A DNA stretch of 64,000 nt from Quillaja saponaria (taxonomy: Eukaryota; Streptophyta; Magnoliopsida; Fabales; Quillajaceae). The stretch's first letter is position 1. The number at the start of each line of letters is the position of its first letter. Under the pieces are notes generated by a model that saw nothing but the letters and a program-made list of their open reading frames with translations, was not told where the DNA came from and did no database searches. The position numbers and the translations under genes are program-made. This document shows positions 61,827-64,000 of this stretch, piece by piece. The stretch covers positions 2,170,001 through 2,234,000 of the forward strand of contig CM055612.1 in the NCBI GenBank assembly GCA_029379385.1, in the 5' to 3' direction.

Positions 61827-62165
61827 TTAGTAATCATTTTCATGGCTCTGAAGCATCTCAATTACTTGTCTCATGGTGGGTCTTGCATCTTTCTCTTCCT
61901 CCGCACATTGCAGAGCCACTCCAGCCAAAGTTTTTCATCATTTCCACATCACAGTTTCCTTCTATAACACGGTCAATGATCTACTTCACCCACGAAGCCT
62001 CTGCTGTTCCTCTATTCCTGTTCTCTCTCACCCAGGTTACCAACCTTCTGGTCTGCCCCTCTACTCAATCATCAATGGTTTGGATGCCCATTATTGGATT
62101 CTTTCCAGTCAGAATTTCCAACACAACAATTCCATAGCTATAAACATCCACTTTAGGAGGTGATT
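61827..62165 (-). pseudogene. Fragment of a second receptor-like kinase (C-terminal kinase lobe)
   Basis: The minus strand reads PPKVDVYSYGIVVLEILTGK, then RRLVTWVREN, EASWVK and VIEGNCDVEMM. After a one-base shift it continues LAGVALQCAEEEKDARPTMR and QVIEMLQSHENDY before a TAA. This is the end of a kinase closely similar to the one at 59194-61590 (compare KVDVYSYGIVVLEMVTGKSP and DDKDARPTMRQAVEKLL). Two in-frame stops (after QTIDD and after SWVK) and a frameshift near 61930 make it non-functional. The upstream kinase, membrane and lectin parts are missing. It lies tail-to-tail with the full-length copy, so it is probably the remnant of an inverted or rearranged tandem duplicate. Confidence 0.85.
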
Positions 62166-64000
62166 GGTGAATTGAATATTTTATCTATATAAAAGATTAA
62201 CTAATATTATTAAATTCAAATAAGATGATGATCGTTCATATATGATCAAAATTAGTTAAGGTGGAATCGATTAGTGAATAAACTAAAAAAAATATCTAAA
62301 AAATTAAGAAATAAAATAATAAATGAACCAAGATTTGGATGGAATCAATTAGTGGATTGGAACGAATTTGGTCATATTTGAAATTTATCAATTAATTCTT
62401 TGAATTAGGTTGGATCTTGATCGATCTGGCCTATGCATCTCCATTTCTCTTTTGTACACAAATTTAACTAATGCATTAGAAAATTATGCTTCCAGCTATA
62501 TATCTTTCCACCTTGAACAAATAAAGTGGAAGTAGGCTTCACTGTCTTCTGCTGACCTCCTGTGCTTAAATACAATTAAACAATTAATCAGGTGGCTGAT
62601 ACAAGATGCATGTTGAACACTACGTAAGTCTCTATGTAATGTATGGAGGATAAGAGAAAACATGTGTCAACTTGGTGGACGAACACGTATCAAGCAATTA
62701 ATTTAGCAATTAAAAAAAATGAGCTGGATAAGAACTTAGCCACGGAATCTGAAAAACACATCAATTCAACTACTTGGTCAAAGACTCAAAACTACCAAAT
62801 CCACTGTCAACAAGGCTGAGAAGCTTAATTCCAAGGCTGACAGAACTCACCATGGAACCTGAAAAACACTTCAATTCCAGCTATATGGTGGAGATAGGGG
62901 CAATTTTGGAATTTAAGGTGGTGGACCCTTGTTAGAGAGAATGAGACTAGATTGTTGAGATATTGGTATTGATTTGGAGGTGGGATTTTGTAGAAATGAT
63001 AAAATGGAATTGAAGTGGAAGATATCAGAGGAAGAAAACAGAGTACATAAGAAAAAAAAAAAAGAACACAGTAATGGAGAGGAAGAAGAAAAAGGAGGAG
63101 AGAGTAAGGAGCTGTTTGGAAAAAACCTGCTCCTTTTTTTTGTTTATGTTTTTGTAATATGATAAATTAATTGTTGAACATGTGTTACTGTACCTAATCT
63201 ATACATATTTCCTTTCTATTTCTCCAAATACTGCACATAAACATGTATAATGCTCATCATGCATCCAGTATCAGCCTTCTACAAGAAAACTGCTCACTTC
63301 GAAAAAAATAACATAACCTTGACACTGGATGATAAATTAAGCCGAGTTTATCTTTTCCCTTAGTAAATATCGAAACAATACTAATGCAAATACATCTCTT
63401 TGGTTATATGCAATTACTTCTCAGACTTTCTTAACAACAATGGACGGAAGGATCAACAAATCAGTAGGATCTACCAATGTTTCAATCCTGTAGAAATCTC
63501 TAAAATTTGTTTAGTTTTCCCAGTCAAGAAAAGGGAAAAAAAAACTGAATTTTAAGTTTGTGCCTGTAAAAATCTGGCACCTAAATCGTACTAGTTGCAG
63601 GTACCGAGTAACCGTTTTAATTAGGATGACGATGAATTGAAAAACTTGTTTTAGTCGGCATATCTAATGTTGATGTTGTCATCTGGTTCATTGAATTTTC
63701 GAATTAAGTCAAGAATTTTTGGGACGAAATGATACTAGAGGGAAATCGTCCTAGATTCAATCAATTTTAACTTTCAAACTGTCAAGTATTCATATTTTGG
63801 AGCCTTCGTGGTATTGTTTAGGAGACTAGAGAAGTACCTGTGCCAAGGCACGGGATGCCGTGGAAGTTGTCTTTTGATTTTTTTTGGAGTCATGGCCACA
63901 ATAAAGATTGTTTTACATAGACTGTGAAACTAGTCATTTTGGATAGAAGAAATTATTGGTATAGTGCTCATAAGAAAATTAGTGAGAGAACAAATTAATC
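62166..64000. other. Gene-free right end of the window
   Basis: No coding region is supported. AATCCACC/TCAATTCAACTA-like motifs around 62745-62885 show a partial direct duplication (GGAATCTGAAAAACACATCA near 62743; GGAACCTGAAAAACACTTCA near 62854). A purine-rich stretch lies at 63020-63110. Confidence 0.5.

Noticed and set aside
1..64000. tRNA, rRNA, CRISPR, phage or organelle insertions
   Set aside because: No tRNA box A/B arrangement, no conserved rRNA sequence, no regularly spaced repeats and no plastid or mitochondrial gene block was seen on either strand.

Overview
This window is nuclear DNA of a flowering plant, most likely a woody core eudicot. The evidence is AT-rich intergenic DNA, GT-AG introns, plant-only gene families (RD21-type protease with granulin domain, CYCD3 cyclin, subgroup-22 R2R3-MYB, G-type lectin receptor kinase) and decayed plant transposons. 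I cannot name the species. There are no tRNA or rRNA genes, no CRISPR array and no prokaryotic operon.

Layout. 1-851 (-): 5' part of an LRR protein cut by the window edge. 4244-4572: decayed retrotransposon RNase H fragment. 5561-7810 (+): RD21-like cysteine protease, 5 exons. 8779-9925: hAT-like non-autonomous element with a smaller element nested in it. 10700-14007 (+): MPDU1-like PQ-loop protein, 8 exons, first intron apparently GC-AG. 17446-19005 (-): single-exon VFB-type F-box/LRR protein. 20612-22010: transposon-like DNA. 22462-25241 (+): DCL/DUF3223 protein, 3 exons. 28171-29580 (+): CYCD3 cyclin, 4 exons. 29.6-39.9 kb: gene desert. 39973-41545 (+): plant-type L-asparaginase, 4 exons. 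42214-42566 (-): small hydrophilic protein, 2 exons. 43560-46546 (-): chloroplast phosphoglycerate dehydrogenase, 5 exons. 47618-48539 and 50107-51123 (-): tandem pair of SGNH-type carbohydrate esterases. 55918-56935 (+): MYB44/73/77-like regulator. 59194-61590 (+): G-type lectin receptor kinase with three frame breaks. 61827-62165 (-): convergent kinase fragment. The remainder is gene-free.

Gene content resembles blocks that in Arabidopsis are spread over several paralogous regions: MPDU1 next to a VFB gene, VFB-CYCD3-MYB44/77, and CYCD3-PGDH-esterase. This window looks like a less fractionated version of that ancestral block. The genes do not form a pathway; they share ancestry of position.

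The most important pattern is that five conserved genes (DCL-like, asparaginase, first esterase, MYB, receptor kinase) each carry single-base frame breaks, seven in total and mostly extra bases, while both sides of each break remain well conserved. This suggests residual indel error in the assembly, or for the receptor kinase possibly true decay. I found no convincing undescribed system. The most useful observations are the indel pattern, the GC-AG intron, an overlapping upstream ORF in front of CYCD3, a dyad-symmetric G-box element upstream of the RD21 gene, and several unannotated transposon remnants.
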